Shown: positions 38,220-47,784, counted from the stretch's first letter. The stretch: 64,000 nt of DNA from Gimesia fumaroli (GCF_007754425.1 NZ_CP037452.1:4253164-4317163), one strand, 5' to 3'. Translations and numbers: made by a program. Notes: generated by a model from the letters alone, not told the origin.

Positions 38220-39701
38220 TCACCGCGGCTCTGACTCCGGAGCCGCGGTGTAGTAATACATATTCGGTATCGCAGGCTGAAATAAGCCTACGCGATTCCA
38301 GGGTTTCAACAACATCTCCGCCCGTTCAATCGCACGCGGAATTTCGTATTCATTCTTCTCCAGTTGCCCCACCAGTTCAGACCATTCTTTTACTACAGGT
38401 CTGAATTCAGAATCATCTGCGCACAAAAACAACGGCTGCTTTCCCTCACAACAGCGTAGATGTTCAAAGCCGGTCGCAGCGGCAAAATAAAACAGAGTAC
38501 TCGCCGTAAACAAATCAAAGTCCGGCAAGCTGTGATAACAGCCGGCAATCAGTGTGTCGATTAACGATAGCTCAGCCTGAATCGAATCCGAATAGTCTGC
38601 CATCGCCGATGTCAATTCCACTTTCCCCCAGAATCGTTCCAACGCAGCAACCAGGCGTTCAATCCCACACAACGTATGCGCACTCCCGGTACTATGTAAC
38701 GGATCGATAAACCCCGCCGTATGAGGAAGCAACGCCCAGTTCTCACCAGCACACAGCTTCCAACCGCGCTGCAATCGACTCGTAGAGACAAGCCCCGATT
38801 CCGGTGCCACTAACGACGCCCCTGCGAATTGTGCAGCAAGGGATGGATAACGTTCTAACAGACCACTCCAAACATCCTCAGACACTCCGGTTTGCGGTCC
38901 CCCCTTTAACACAAAACCCGCGCTCGTGATCCCATGATTAAATCGCAACTGCCACATCCACCCTTCACGCAGCACCTGATGCAGTGCCGCATGATCACAA
39001 TCAAATGGATAATCACTCCGATCAATCTGACGCTGGTCCAATACTTCAGCCCAGGGAACCACATTCTCAAAATGCCCATAGACGGCTGTCGAATTCGTCT
39101 GAAACTCAGTCTGGCGTTTAATACCCAATTTATTTGGAACGATTCCCGCGGCTCCCGTCGCATCAATGACAAATGCCGCTCGTAGCGCAATCGGCTCCCC
39201 CTGTCTCGTTCCTGTAATTTCCCAACCGTCCACCCGATCAAGCATCACCTCAGCCTGATCCAGATATACTACTTTCGATTTCTGAACTTCCTCTGCAAAA
39301 AACGTATCAACGTCCGCCCGATACCAGTGTGTGTCAGCTAAAGAATCACTCACATTCGCCGTCACCAACAATTCACTGCCATGGTGTGGCTTCGCTTCGA
39401 AGTTTTGTTGAGGCTCATGGCAAAAATAACTGAAACCGCGTTTGATCCCACAGGCTAAGCCGGGATAGCGCTCCTGCCAGGTCCCATACTTGCAAAATGG
39501 CTGAAATTGTGGAAGATCATACTGTTCAGAGAGTGACCGGAGCAGATACCCGGCGGCGGGCGTCGAGGATTCTCCGATCGCAAAACGGGGATGCGTTCCG
39601 CGATCAATTAACGCGACCGACAAACCAATGCGGTCCAAAAGCAGCGCCGTCAGACTGCCTCCAAAGCCGGCTCCCAAAATTACGACATCAAATTGCTGCA
39701 T
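38220..39701 (-). CDS. FAD-dependent oxidoreductase, tryptophan-halogenase-like
   Basis: 493 residues with an N-terminal Rossmann FAD site (VILGAGFGGSLTALLLDRIG), the GESSTPA block typical of flavin-dependent halogenase/geranylgeranyl-reductase relatives, AAFVIDATGAAGI, and GFIDPLHSTGSAHTL in the second FAD motif. True halogenases carry a WxWxIP motif, and none is evident here, so halogenation is unproven; a tailoring oxidation or reduction is equally possible. Single gene, divergent from the dehydrogenase at 39806. Its stop codon lies inside a strong hairpin shared with the htpG 3' end. Confidence 0.82.
   Translation of the reverse strand: MQQFDVVILGAGFGGSLTALLLDRIGLSVALIDRGTHPRFAIGESSTPAAGYLLRSLSEQYDLPQFQPFCKYGTWQERYPGLACGIKRGFSYFCHEPQQNFEAKPHHGSELLVTANVSDSLADTHWYRADVDTFFAEEVQKSKVVYLDQAEVMLDRVDGWEITGTRQGEPIALRAAFVIDATGAAGIVPNKLGIKRQTEFQTNSTAVYGHFENVVPWAEVLDQRQIDRSDYPFDCDHAALHQVLREGWMWQLRFNHGITSAGFVLKGGPQTGVSEDVWSGLLERYPSLAAQFAGASLVAPESGLVSTSRLQRGWKLCAGENWALLPHTAGFIDPLHSTGSAHTLCGIERLVAALERFWGKVELTSAMADYSDSIQAELSLIDTLIAGCYHSLPDFDLFTASTLFYFAAATGFEHLRCCEGKQPLFLCADDSEFRPVVKEWSELVGQLEKNEYEIPRAIERAEMLLKPWNRVGLFQPAIPNMYYYTAAPESEPR
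38221..38250. terminator. Possible bidirectional hairpin between convergent htpG and halogenase-like gene
   Basis: CACCGCGGCTC at 38221-38231 pairs perfectly with GAGCCGCGGTG at 38240-38250 around an 8-nt loop. It starts 17 nt after the htpG stop and includes the last codons of the opposing gene. Neither side has a clear T run, so it is a strong structure rather than a proven intrinsic terminator. Confidence 0.5.
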
Positions 39702-39805
39702 CAGAGTGGATTGATTCTTCTTTGATCAGATTTTGTTACACTATCATTATCAAGCACACAGTTTAACCGATTGCCAACCTAAAGGCAGGTTCAGAAGGAT
39801 AGATC

Positions 39806-41389
39806 ATGCAGACTCAACCGGTTCTCATCAACGGCCAATGGATTGAATCAACGGGTACCCAGACATTTCAAGCCGTTAATCCGGCAACCACAGAAGCCCT
39901 GGAGCCACAGTTTCCCGTCAGTCCCTGGGACGAAATTGAATCTGCCGTCCAGGCGTCTGCTGCCGCTTCCAAAGAAATGCGAGGCTGGCCCGGCGAACGA
40001 TTTGCCGCGTTCCTCGAATCTTATGCTGAAGAAATTGAAAAACGGGCCGACGCTCTGGTTGAGGCCGCAAATCTGGAAACAGGCTATCCGGAATCCCCCC
40101 GCTTGAGAGACGGCGAACTCCCCCGTACCACGAATCAGTTGAGACAAGCCGCCACACATGCCCGCGAAGGTTCCTGGGCTCTTCCAACAATTGATACAGC
40201 GACCGGCATCGGCTCCCTGTTTGGGCCCATCGGTCCTGTTACTGTTTTCGGTCCCAACAATTTCCCCTTCGCATTCAACAGCATCGCCGGAGGCGACTTC
40301 GCCGCCGCGGTCGCCGCCGGGAACCCTGTCATCGCCAAAGGGCATTCCTCTCATCCCAAAACAACACAAATCTTCGCCGAAGCCGCAGACGCAGCAGCCA
40401 AAGCGACCAACATGCCCACCGGCTTCGTCCAGCTCATTTATCGCACCAGCCACGCTGATGGCTGCCGTCTGGTTTCGCATCCCTTGATGGGAGCCATCGG
40501 CTACACAGGCGGCCGCAGTGCCGGTCTCACCATTAAGGAAGCCGCCGACAAAGCCGGTAAACCCGTCTATTTGGAGCTCTCCAGCATCAACCCGGTTTTC
40601 GTTCTCCCTGAAGCATTAACAGAACGCAGTGCCGAGATCGCAGAAGAATTCAAAGGCAGCTGCCTGATGGGAACCGGCCAGTTCTGTACGAACCCGGGAC
40701 TGGTCGCCCTCAAAGCTGGCGCAGCCGCGGACGCCTTCATCGAACAGGTGAAAGAAAAGTTTGAAGCCGCCCCCGCCGGAATCCTGTTAGGCGAAGGAGT
40801 CCAGAAAGGCTTCCTGTCCGGAATCGCCGCGATTCAGTCCGCCGGCGCCACTCTCGTCACAGGCGGCTCTGCCTCTGGTAACCCCGGCTTTTCCTGTGCC
40901 AATACCCTGTTAAAAGTCAGCGCCAGTCAGTTCCTCGAAAGCCCGGAAGCACTACAGGAAGAAGCCTTCGGAAATGCGTCTCTGTTCGTCCTCGCCGACT
41001 CAGACGAAGAGCTGGCTCAAGTTGCAGAATGCCTCGAAGGAAACCTCACCGGCTGCATTTACAGCCACACCGACGGTAAGGATGATGCACTGTACGATCA
41101 AATTGCCCCCGCACTCCGACAAAAAGTAGGCCGTCTCTTAAACGACAAAATGCCGACAGGTGTCGCCGTCAGTCCCGCTATGAATCACGGTGGCCCCTTC
41201 CCGTCAACGGGTCACCCGGTCTTCACATCGGTTGGTATACCTGCTGCCATCCATCGATTTTCAATGCTGCAATGCTATGACAATGTCCGCCTCCACCGCC
41301 TGCCGGATTCCTTAAAGCCGAAAAGCCCCAACCCCGACATCTGGCGGTATATTGATGGAATGTACACACAAGGTGATTACGACTCCTGA
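39806..41389 (+). CDS. Aldehyde dehydrogenase, alpha-ketoglutaric semialdehyde dehydrogenase type
   Basis: 527-residue NAD(P)+-dependent aldehyde dehydrogenase. Cofactor region FGPNNFPFAFN, general base in LELSSINPVFVLP (Glu near 256), and nucleophilic Cys in GTGQFCTNPG near 293. This nucleophile block is the form I associate with 2,5-dioxopentanoate dehydrogenases of pentose, hydroxyproline or sugar-acid degradation, which produce 2-oxoglutarate. No partner pathway genes are adjacent. The start has AGAAGGATAGATC ahead of the ATG, a good ribosome site. Confidence 0.9.
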   Translation: MQTQPVLINGQWIESTGTQTFQAVNPATTEALEPQFPVSPWDEIESAVQASAAASKEMRGWPGERFAAFLESYAEEIEKRADALVEAANLETGYPESPRLRDGELPRTTNQLRQAATHAREGSWALPTIDTATGIGSLFGPIGPVTVFGPNNFPFAFNSIAGGDFAAAVAAGNPVIAKGHSSHPKTTQIFAEAADAAAKATNMPTGFVQLIYRTSHADGCRLVSHPLMGAIGYTGGRSAGLTIKEAADKAGKPVYLELSSINPVFVLPEALTERSAEIAEEFKGSCLMGTGQFCTNPGLVALKAGAAADAFIEQVKEKFEAAPAGILLGEGVQKGFLSGIAAIQSAGATLVTGGSASGNPGFSCANTLLKVSASQFLESPEALQEEAFGNASLFVLADSDEELAQVAECLEGNLTGCIYSHTDGKDDALYDQIAPALRQKVGRLLNDKMPTGVAVSPAMNHGGPFPSTGHPVFTSVGIPAAIHRFSMLQCYDNVRLHRLPDSLKPKSPNPDIWRYIDGMYTQGDYDS

Positions 41390-41551
41390 TTCAGGGTTAA
41401 TTTCTCTCTGTGAAACTGATATGTTTTCGGAAAATCGTTGTTCAAAATCAATCTGACTCAAGATTCCGCGAACCCATGCAAGCGAATCCACGTCTGTATG
41501 ACTAAGGCTAGAGAAAATATGAATTTACAATGATTTTTTTTGCCCGTAATG

Positions 41552-41581
41552 TTGTGAAGTCATTGTGCTTATTGCTATTAT
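41552..41581 (+). promoter_or_regulatory. Candidate promoter for tRNA-Lys
   Basis: TTGTGA at 41552-41557, 18-nt spacer, TATTAT at 41576-41581, about 90 nt before the tRNA. Reasonable hexamers but the leader is rather long; low certainty. The rest of 41390-41673 holds nothing I can name. Confidence 0.3.
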
Positions 41582-41673
41582 CCTGACTCAGTCATCAATC
41601 GGCCCTGTCGAGAACCTGAAGCGAAACCCATCACTTCAATTTTCCAGCCGAATCAGATACAGTAAGAACAAAT

Positions 41674-41743
<70 letters not shown>

Positions 41744-41746
<3 letters not shown>

Positions 41747-43015
41747 TTTTCTTACTTCTTCCATGGCAACAGTTTGCAACCCGTCGCCTCTTCCCTGCAT
41801 AGCTTTAATTTCGCTACTGGTACCAGAATTGGTACCTAAACTTGCATCTGCATTCCAGATTGATTCTGCCACTTTTTCAGCATTTCTGCCCACGTAAAAT
41901 TTGAGCGTTGTTTCCATGCTTTCGTGTCTCATTAGCTGCATCAGCGCTTGAGGCATCACTTTCAGAGACCATCTCTCACCAAATGACCGTCTCAAATCGT
42001 GAGCTGATGCAAACCGGGGTTTTCGCTGTCCTGTCTGTTTATCTTTGTTCCCAATGTCTCCGACGACAATGTTAGCCTTTTCTCCGATATCGGCAATCTT
42101 CTTCGAAACGGTAAGCGCTGTCAGCTTCTTAATATGCTCTCTCTCAGCCAAAGGATTAAAAACCGGTCCGATTCTTTCGTATTCAGGAACTTCCTGTAGG
42201 AATTCGGCAAACTCAGGAACGATGGGCAGCAAACGGTCTTTATTCCCTTTCTCTGCCTCTGCTCTGATTCGCAGCATCGGATATTTCCCAGTTAGGTCAA
42301 TTGAAAGCCTGTCCTCACGATCCCAGTACAATTCCAGTGATTCAGTGAGTCGCAACCCAGAACACCAAAGCCCCTTCAGATAGAATTCCCAAGAACGCAC
42401 AACTACTTCTTTTCTGGCTATCTCGACTTCTGTGTCGGCTTTCATTTTAATCACTTTAGGGATTGCTTCAATCATTCGATCAAACTCTTCCAGACAGAGG
42501 GGACGCCCTCGCATGACTTTATCTGTTCTTGCCCGCTTGAGCTTTGGAAAATCTGGAACGATATTAATCAGCCTGATTGACTTTGCCCAGTTCAAAGCAG
42601 ATTTCAGGTGAGCCAGATTGCTACGTATTGTGATTTCTTGTAACCCATCTTTGCGATGACGTTTAACAATCTTGCTAATTGCATTAGCGTCGACTTGTAG
42701 AAGTAATCGAGGACGAACGATTCTCTCGACAGCGTTCAATGTGGCAGATATTTTTTCGCTGGTTCGCTTTGCCATGCCCGGTACAACTTCGGTTTCATAC
42801 CGCTCGCGAAATTGCTTCCAAGTAATCGTTGATCGATCATAGTAGATACCTTCATTCAATTCTTTCTCTAGCCGCAGGGCAAACCGTTCCGCTTCCCGTC
42901 TGATTTTTGTTTTGGTGCTTTTCCGCCGTTCCCGCAATGTGACCGGATCAACCCATTTCACATAAAAGTTCTTACTGTTGTCTCTCTTGAAGAGGATCAA
43001 TTTAATAGCTGCCAT
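41744..43015 (-). CDS. int: Tyrosine recombinase (integrase) of a tRNA-Lys-integrated element
   Basis: 423-residue site-specific recombinase. An N-terminal Arm/SAM-like DNA-binding part (about 60-150) precedes the catalytic domain with Arg in GLRLTES near 221, HDLRRSFGERW near 338 (His-x-x-Arg), His in LMRHES near 362 and the nucleophile Tyr in LKFYVG near 374, so all catalytic residues are present. It reads toward the tRNA and its TGA stop is the reverse complement of the last three tRNA bases. Start overlaps the stop of the upstream small ORF (TGATG), suggesting coupling. Expected function is excision and integration at the tRNA-Lys 3' end. Confidence 0.95.
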
Positions 43016-43203
43016 CAGTCGAATTTACCCTTTCTTTTGCTTAATCTCATTTTGTAATGCAGATCCATCGTCTGAAAATCAATCGCATTACACCACCTGA
43101 GGCTCGATTGTGATTGATATTGGGATAGTTCCAGTTCTCGAAACCAATCCATATGTCCAGACATTTGCGGACCGATTATGAGTAAGTAATTTGCATTGGT
43201 CAA
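43015..43203 (-). CDS. Small hypothetical protein upstream of integrase
   Basis: 62-codon frame starting at TTG, or 49 codons from an internal ATG (MSGHMDWF), ending in TGATG so that its stop overlaps the integrase start. The coupling is the main argument that it is real. The C-terminus is basic (MRLSKRKGKF). I recognise no family. The 254 nt to its right, up to the next small ORF, show nothing I can name. Confidence 0.35.
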   Translation of the reverse strand: MTNANYLLIIGPQMSGHMDWFRELELSQYQSQSSLRWCNAIDFQTMDLHYKMRLSKRKGKFD

Positions 43204-43457
43204 TCAAATCCTTTGACATACTTTGCTATCTCCTTATTTTACTAAACCAACTGAAAGGGCTTCCTGTTGTGTGAATGCCCCTCATTTCTCTGATTCCAAT
43301 AAACCCAATCCCGGTCCTTGGCAACCCAGTTGTTCGGCCAATATTTGTTATTCTCCACCCGCTCAAAAAGAAGGAAAGACACACACAAAACCCGACTGAT
43401 TCGTAGTTAGTGCATAGATTTCGATCCTCAAAAAGGACCCGCCCACCTCAGAGGATG

Positions 43458-43676
43458 CTAAAAGTTAGGCCGTTCTTGATAGTTCCATTCTTTATGAGGA
43501 TAATCCTTTGCTGTTAATCCTTCAGGGATATCTGGCAACCGTTCCCAGCGAGAACACCTTTCATTATTCTGGTTCTGGATTGCCCAGATAGAACCGTCAT
43601 CACATAACGCAATAACTTCGCTTTTGTCAGAATATCCTTCATAAACTGAAACAGAAACTTGAATAGGCTTTGGCAT
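43458..43676 (-). CDS. Small hypothetical protein of the integrated element
   Basis: 72 residues with a protein-like beta-rich composition (SEVIALCDDGSIWAI, then RWERLPDIPEGL). An ATG start has AAAGGA about 9 nt upstream. It resembles the short beta-propeller-blade-like or BppU-type ORFs common in phages and satellites, but no family can be assigned. Confidence 0.55.
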   Translation of the reverse strand: MPKPIQVSVSVYEGYSDKSEVIALCDDGSIWAIQNQNNERCSRWERLPDIPEGLTAKDYPHKEWNYQERPNF

Positions 43677-43766
43677 TCACTCAATCCTTTGAAAAAACGA
43701 AACGGGAAAAGAGCTGGAGAGCTCCCTTGAATTTTTCTCAATGTACAGTACTTCGGATACTTCTTT

Positions 43767-43953
43767 CTTCTTTCACACCCCCCTCGCATAAGCAAACAAA
43801 AACAAGCGGTTTATGAAAATAAAAATCGAGAGGGGGTATATGGGAGAAAGAAGAGAAGAAAGTAATAATAACCTATAATATAAGTGTTTTTTGCTTAAAC
43901 TTCTTTCACACTTCTTTCCCTTCTTTCACAACCAGTGTCAAACTTCTTTCACA
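43767..43953. repeat. Iteron-like CTTCTTTCACA repeats in an AT-rich tract, possible replication origin
   Basis: Four exact copies of CTTCTTTCACA on the plus strand (TGTGAAAGAAG on minus) at 43767-43777, 43900-43910, 43920-43930 and 43943-43953, with partial copies near 43757-43766 and 43911-43920. Between the first and second copies is a very AT-rich stretch (around 43810-43890). The cluster lies immediately downstream of the prim-pol replication gene. Same-direction short repeats beside an AT-rich segment are typical of iteron origins. Confidence 0.5.
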
Positions 43954-43954
43954 T

Positions 43955-46054
43955 TCACAATCCTAGGGGGGAAAGATTGGTAGTGTACACCACGCTGGGT
44001 CTTCCTTTCGTTGCTTTCCTAATGATTTTGATTTTGCCACTTTCTTCCAACGTCCTGACTATTTCACCAAGATCATTTGCACTTGTCCTAAGATGTTTTA
44101 AGAGGGCAAAGTGAGGGACGGTCTCGTTTTCACTTTCTCGAATCCAACGAACAGCTTTATTGCACAACTCTTGAAAAGGATTCTCAAACGTATTGTGGTG
44201 TGCGTTAAAGAGCATCTTTTGAGTAAGATGGAAGATTAGTCGAACTGCCCACGAGACGGCGTTCTCCCCAATGTGTGGACTCCTGTGGTTCTCGCTGATC
44301 GCATAAATCAATGACATCTTACAGATATGCTCATAAGCGCGGCTCCAAACAGTCATGCCTATCGAATCAACTTTAAGTTCTGCTTTGTCATATTCTAAAT
44401 CAGCTTGCATTCTGGCATCACGGATAGCGGCTCTTGCATCGGTAGAGTATTCAACGGTTGCAACCGTCGGGTGCTCACCACTCAGATTACCAGAACTCGG
44501 ACTAAACGATTTCCACCTTTCTGCAGTATCAAGAATGCGAACCGGTAAAGCGATTTTCTTTGAATCTTGCCCTTCACCTCGTTTGCCGCTTCCCAAAATA
44601 ATCATGCGAGAGAATAAGCCATTCGTCAGCATTCGGCCTGATAAGGCTGCATAATAGTGTTGGGGGATGGCTGTGCCGAACACGGTCAAGCAGGGTTGAT
44701 CAATCTGGGCTGCTTGTTCGAGTCCCGCTTTTTTCCGTATAGAGAATACTGAGTTTGCAGAGGAAAACAGAGTCAGCATAGTACTCATAATACCTTCAAA
44801 ACGTGCATCCTTAGAATGGCTGATGGATTGAAGAATGCCATCAAACTCATCCGTTTGAAAAATCATATTGGGAGATTGAAAAAGAGTATCCTCAAGTCCC
44901 TCGCCGGATGCGAATTTTTCACCTAAACAGTGGATTAATCCAATTTTACTTAAGATTTCAACGTTGACCTTTCGAGGACGGTCTTTACCTGCTCCTGAAT
45001 TTGCTAATCCAAGTAAATAAAGATTGGTTCGGTTGTCGAACTGATCACTCACCTTGCGACCAGCTAGAAAAGCCTGCAGAACTAAAGCACCGCAAAACGC
45101 CAAGACCTGATTGGGATAAGGGGCCGTTTCCAAGGTGTAATCCATCACCTCAGAAATGAAGCCTGGAATACGCAAGAGGCTTTCATCCAGTGGGCCAGGA
45201 TCTGTGCTTTCTGGCTCTTCATTTTCCGTTTGATCAAACATTTGCTCATACCAGCATTCGGTATCAGCTTGCTTTAATTGATCAGGCTTGTACTTCGCAG
45301 CACTTCGGGCAATCTTTTCAATCTCTTGAACGGTTCCAGGCTCTGTGCATTGTTTTTGGTTCATAGTTTGAAGTGCTGCGTTAATCACTTCATAAGTGCA
45401 ACCAAAATCCCGCATTTTGCAACCAGCTTTGAAAAGCGAGGTGTGCTGTGTTCCCTTCGGCAACTTGTTACCGTCTGGTGGTAATTCAAAGCGTTCCTGT
45501 GCCACCTCTTTCAGCTTCTCCACAATCCACTCAGGGGCCTCAGCAAGACTTTCAAGCGGTTCATCCAATCCACATTCCGAAAGCCATTGATAAGCCTCAG
45601 AATTGATCTGAGAAGGCGGTGCGACGATGTAACCACCATCTGCTCTCGTATCGACTTTGAGAGCCAGCTTACCGGTTGTGTTCTTCAGATTGGCGTCTGG
45701 AGGTTGCCTGAATATGAAATGCCGACCACCACTCGGAGTTTGAGACATGACACCCTGAGACAGGCTTTCCCTGATCTTGGGATTGGTCAACCACTCATTA
45801 TCAGAGCCGTCGATATCAACGATTAGAAGCCCTTTGGTAGAAATGCCGATGTTGGCAAAAGTATTTTTCTCCCACCATTCGATTATCTGATCTTCATCAG
45901 TCGTTGCATCGAGGCACCCCTTGGGAGTAATTGGTTTTTTATCACCGGACCCACAGGGAAATACTGAGTATCCGAGTCCTGCGTATTCGAGGGCTGCTTG
46001 AAGTAAGAATTCATTTTGGGTGATCATACCACGTTCCATATCGTCCCTAACCAT
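43955..46054 (-). CDS. Prim-pol / DUF3987-type replication protein
   Basis: 699 residues. The N-terminal part (about 15-190) is a bifunctional DNA primase/polymerase domain (YSVFPCGSGDKKPI, WEKNTFANIGIST, LLIVDIDGSDNEW, and SGGRHFIF as metal-binding and catalytic blocks). The C-terminal half is a helicase-like P-loop region with Walker A LANSGAGKD near 355 and Walker B MIFQTDEFDG. A short winged-helix-like end follows. This combination is typical of replication initiators in phages and phage-satellite islands. Alternative ATG starts exist at 46039 and 46027. Iteron-like repeats follow its stop, and the ParB-TOPRIM gene is 48 nt upstream on the same strand. Confidence 0.85.
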   Translation of the reverse strand: MVRDDMERGMITQNEFLLQAALEYAGLGYSVFPCGSGDKKPITPKGCLDATTDEDQIIEWWEKNTFANIGISTKGLLIVDIDGSDNEWLTNPKIRESLSQGVMSQTPSGGRHFIFRQPPDANLKNTTGKLALKVDTRADGGYIVAPPSQINSEAYQWLSECGLDEPLESLAEAPEWIVEKLKEVAQERFELPPDGNKLPKGTQHTSLFKAGCKMRDFGCTYEVINAALQTMNQKQCTEPGTVQEIEKIARSAAKYKPDQLKQADTECWYEQMFDQTENEEPESTDPGPLDESLLRIPGFISEVMDYTLETAPYPNQVLAFCGALVLQAFLAGRKVSDQFDNRTNLYLLGLANSGAGKDRPRKVNVEILSKIGLIHCLGEKFASGEGLEDTLFQSPNMIFQTDEFDGILQSISHSKDARFEGIMSTMLTLFSSANSVFSIRKKAGLEQAAQIDQPCLTVFGTAIPQHYYAALSGRMLTNGLFSRMIILGSGKRGEGQDSKKIALPVRILDTAERWKSFSPSSGNLSGEHPTVATVEYSTDARAAIRDARMQADLEYDKAELKVDSIGMTVWSRAYEHICKMSLIYAISENHRSPHIGENAVSWAVRLIFHLTQKMLFNAHHNTFENPFQELCNKAVRWIRESENETVPHFALLKHLRTSANDLGEIVRTLEESGKIKIIRKATKGRPSVVYTTNLSPLGL

Positions 46055-46102
46055 GAAAGAAATTCAGAAAATCGCCTATACCTAAGAAATCCGCTACTAA
46101 GG

Positions 46103-47572
46103 CTAATTCACCAGATTTGTTTTACCCATCATTGATTTATTCACCACTTTCTTGAATGCAAAGATCTTATTTGCGTCTTTCTCTTCCTGCTCTAACTCCC
46201 GATTGAATAAATCAGTATCAATCACATTGTCGATCGCTTCTTTCAAAATTGCCTCCAACTGCTCAGGCTGTAGGGCTTCAACTTCGAAAACATTCTTCCC
46301 GTACTTTTTGACGAACTTTTTGTACTGTGCTGAAGATCGCTTGGCTTCCATATTCGGCTGCAGGTAATACTCATCCACTTGCTCGTCGGTCAAAGCCACC
46401 TTGATAGGATGAATCTTGTAAATCCCGAAATCGTCACGCATGGAACGAGCAAAACTCTGGGCAATCTCCTCCCCATCCGGGTCAAAGTCACTGACAATCA
46501 AAATGATCAGTTTGCCCTTCCCGCTTCGTCGGTATCGCTCTGCCATTTCATAGCGAGGTGTCAGGCTGCAGTACCCTCTGCCTGTTACCGTTGGAATACA
46601 GTATTTCATGGCAACACGATTGACGATGGATTGTATCGTGTTTTTCTCGGCGAGGATTTCAACGTGATCTGGCTGTGACTGCATCAGATCACGCCAGTAT
46701 CCATCCATAAAATGCTTAAGCTGTGATTCCACAAATGATTGTGGACCATCAAACGTTTGCCAGCAGGAAACCGGACGCGTTGGATCTGCGATCGCCTTCA
46801 TTGAAATTGAGTCTTCTAATCTGGCACGTGCTACAAGATCGGTCAGGCTCTTATAACTTTGCTTATCGTTCTGATAAACGGAGTCAGGCTTTTTAGCATG
46901 CTTAAGCGGCGGATCGTTGAGAAGTGCGTAATGGATCTGACGAACGCTTAAGGGTAAATAAGCTCGTCGTTCTCGGATCACATCAAGTACAGCATTCAGG
47001 AACGGAGTTTTCGCATCTGAGATACCGCTGCGTTCTTTTCGTCCTTCAATCTGAAATGCTTCAATACCACAACTCGATTTTTGGCGTTGTTCAATCAATG
47101 ACTGATAGGCATCTGCAGGGTTCTGGCGCGCTAATTCTTCCCGCACCTCTTCATCGAATGACTTCTTACGTTGCCTGTTATGTTCCGCCAGGCGAGCCGT
47201 AAACGCCTCTATGTCATCCCCTCGTCTGATTTCTGATAAGATTGCGGGGATCTCTACCAGGCCAGCCAGACGGGCTGCACAGTGCCTCCTGTGTCCTGAT
47301 TCGATAAAACCGTCTGCCGTGTAGATAATCGGGTTCAAAACGCCATCACACCAGATTGACTTTGAAAGCTTGATAATTTCCGGGTCTTCAGGATCGACGG
47401 GTTTGTATAAAATGTCGTTTTCAGGGCTCGGCTTAACCGAGTCGATATCGATGTATTGGATTTGATCTGATTTTGGGACTAGTCCCGTTTTTGCATTTTC
47501 CGAAACTGGGACTAGTCCCAATTCTGAGTTTTCAGTGTCTGGAGTCGCTGTTTCAATTGGTTCGGTTACCAA
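46103..47572 (-). CDS. ParB-like nuclease domain fused to a TOPRIM (TopoVI-A/Spo11-like) domain
   Basis: 489 residues from a TTG start with AAGGAT eight nt upstream. Residues about 36-150 are a ParB/sulfiredoxin-fold domain (DIDSVKPSPEND, GVLNPIIYTADGFIESGHRR then ARLAGLVEIP). The middle is helical. About 295-440 has the pattern of a TOPRIM domain in the TopoVI-A/Spo11/JetD style: VEILAEKNTIQSIV (catalytic Glu), GRGYCSLTPRYEM, and SDFDPDGEEI (DxDxxG). The N-terminus contains two near-repeats of GLVPxS encoded by a duplicated DNA palindrome. In an integrated element it may control copy number, partition or excision; the activity is not known. Confidence 0.8.
   Translation of the reverse strand: MVTEPIETATPDTENSELGLVPVSENAKTGLVPKSDQIQYIDIDSVKPSPENDILYKPVDPEDPEIIKLSKSIWCDGVLNPIIYTADGFIESGHRRHCAARLAGLVEIPAILSEIRRGDDIEAFTARLAEHNRQRKKSFDEEVREELARQNPADAYQSLIEQRQKSSCGIEAFQIEGRKERSGISDAKTPFLNAVLDVIRERRAYLPLSVRQIHYALLNDPPLKHAKKPDSVYQNDKQSYKSLTDLVARARLEDSISMKAIADPTRPVSCWQTFDGPQSFVESQLKHFMDGYWRDLMQSQPDHVEILAEKNTIQSIVNRVAMKYCIPTVTGRGYCSLTPRYEMAERYRRSGKGKLIILIVSDFDPDGEEIAQSFARSMRDDFGIYKIHPIKVALTDEQVDEYYLQPNMEAKRSSAQYKKFVKKYGKNVFEVEALQPEQLEAILKEAIDNVIDTDLFNRELEQEEKDANKIFAFKKVVNKSMMGKTNLVN
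47475..47519. repeat. Duplicated palindrome GGGACTAGTCCC inside the ParB-TOPRIM 5' coding region
   Basis: Two identical 12-bp perfect palindromes at 47475-47486 and 47508-47519, spaced 33 bp start to start (three helical turns, eleven codons). They encode the two GLVP repeats at the protein N-terminus. They could be self-binding sites of the ParB-like protein or simply a short tandem duplication. Confidence 0.55.
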
Positions 47573-47766
47573 GAGATTTATCCTTGTTTAATGAATTCGG
47601 AAAGCAATCTCAGATTCGATGTCCCATGCAGTCAGAACTAGATCCCACCGGGCGTACCACTCCCCGGTTAAATTGAGACTGCACAGGTCAACGAATCACA
47701 ATTGCAGAATTAAAAAGTCGAGTCGGTCCGTACGCTCTCTACGAACACGAACCACACACAATCGAG

Positions 47767-47784
47767 TTTGATAGCACTATCAAA
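47767..47784. promoter_or_regulatory. Palindromic operator candidate between the HTH gene and the ParB-TOPRIM gene
   Basis: TTTGATAG-CA-CTATCAAA, a perfect 8-bp inverted repeat with a 2-nt centre, in the 326-nt gap between the HTH gene (stop at 47899) and the ParB-TOPRIM start (47572). It is about 195 nt upstream of the latter. A second, looser hairpin ACCGGG-N10-CCCGGT lies at about 47646-47667. Both may bind an element-encoded regulator. Confidence 0.45.

Noticed and set aside
43275-43290. CCCTCATTT match to the tRNA 3' end as a possible attR
   Set aside because: Only nine bases match and it lies inside the element beside the integrase; no convincing second att site is visible in the window.
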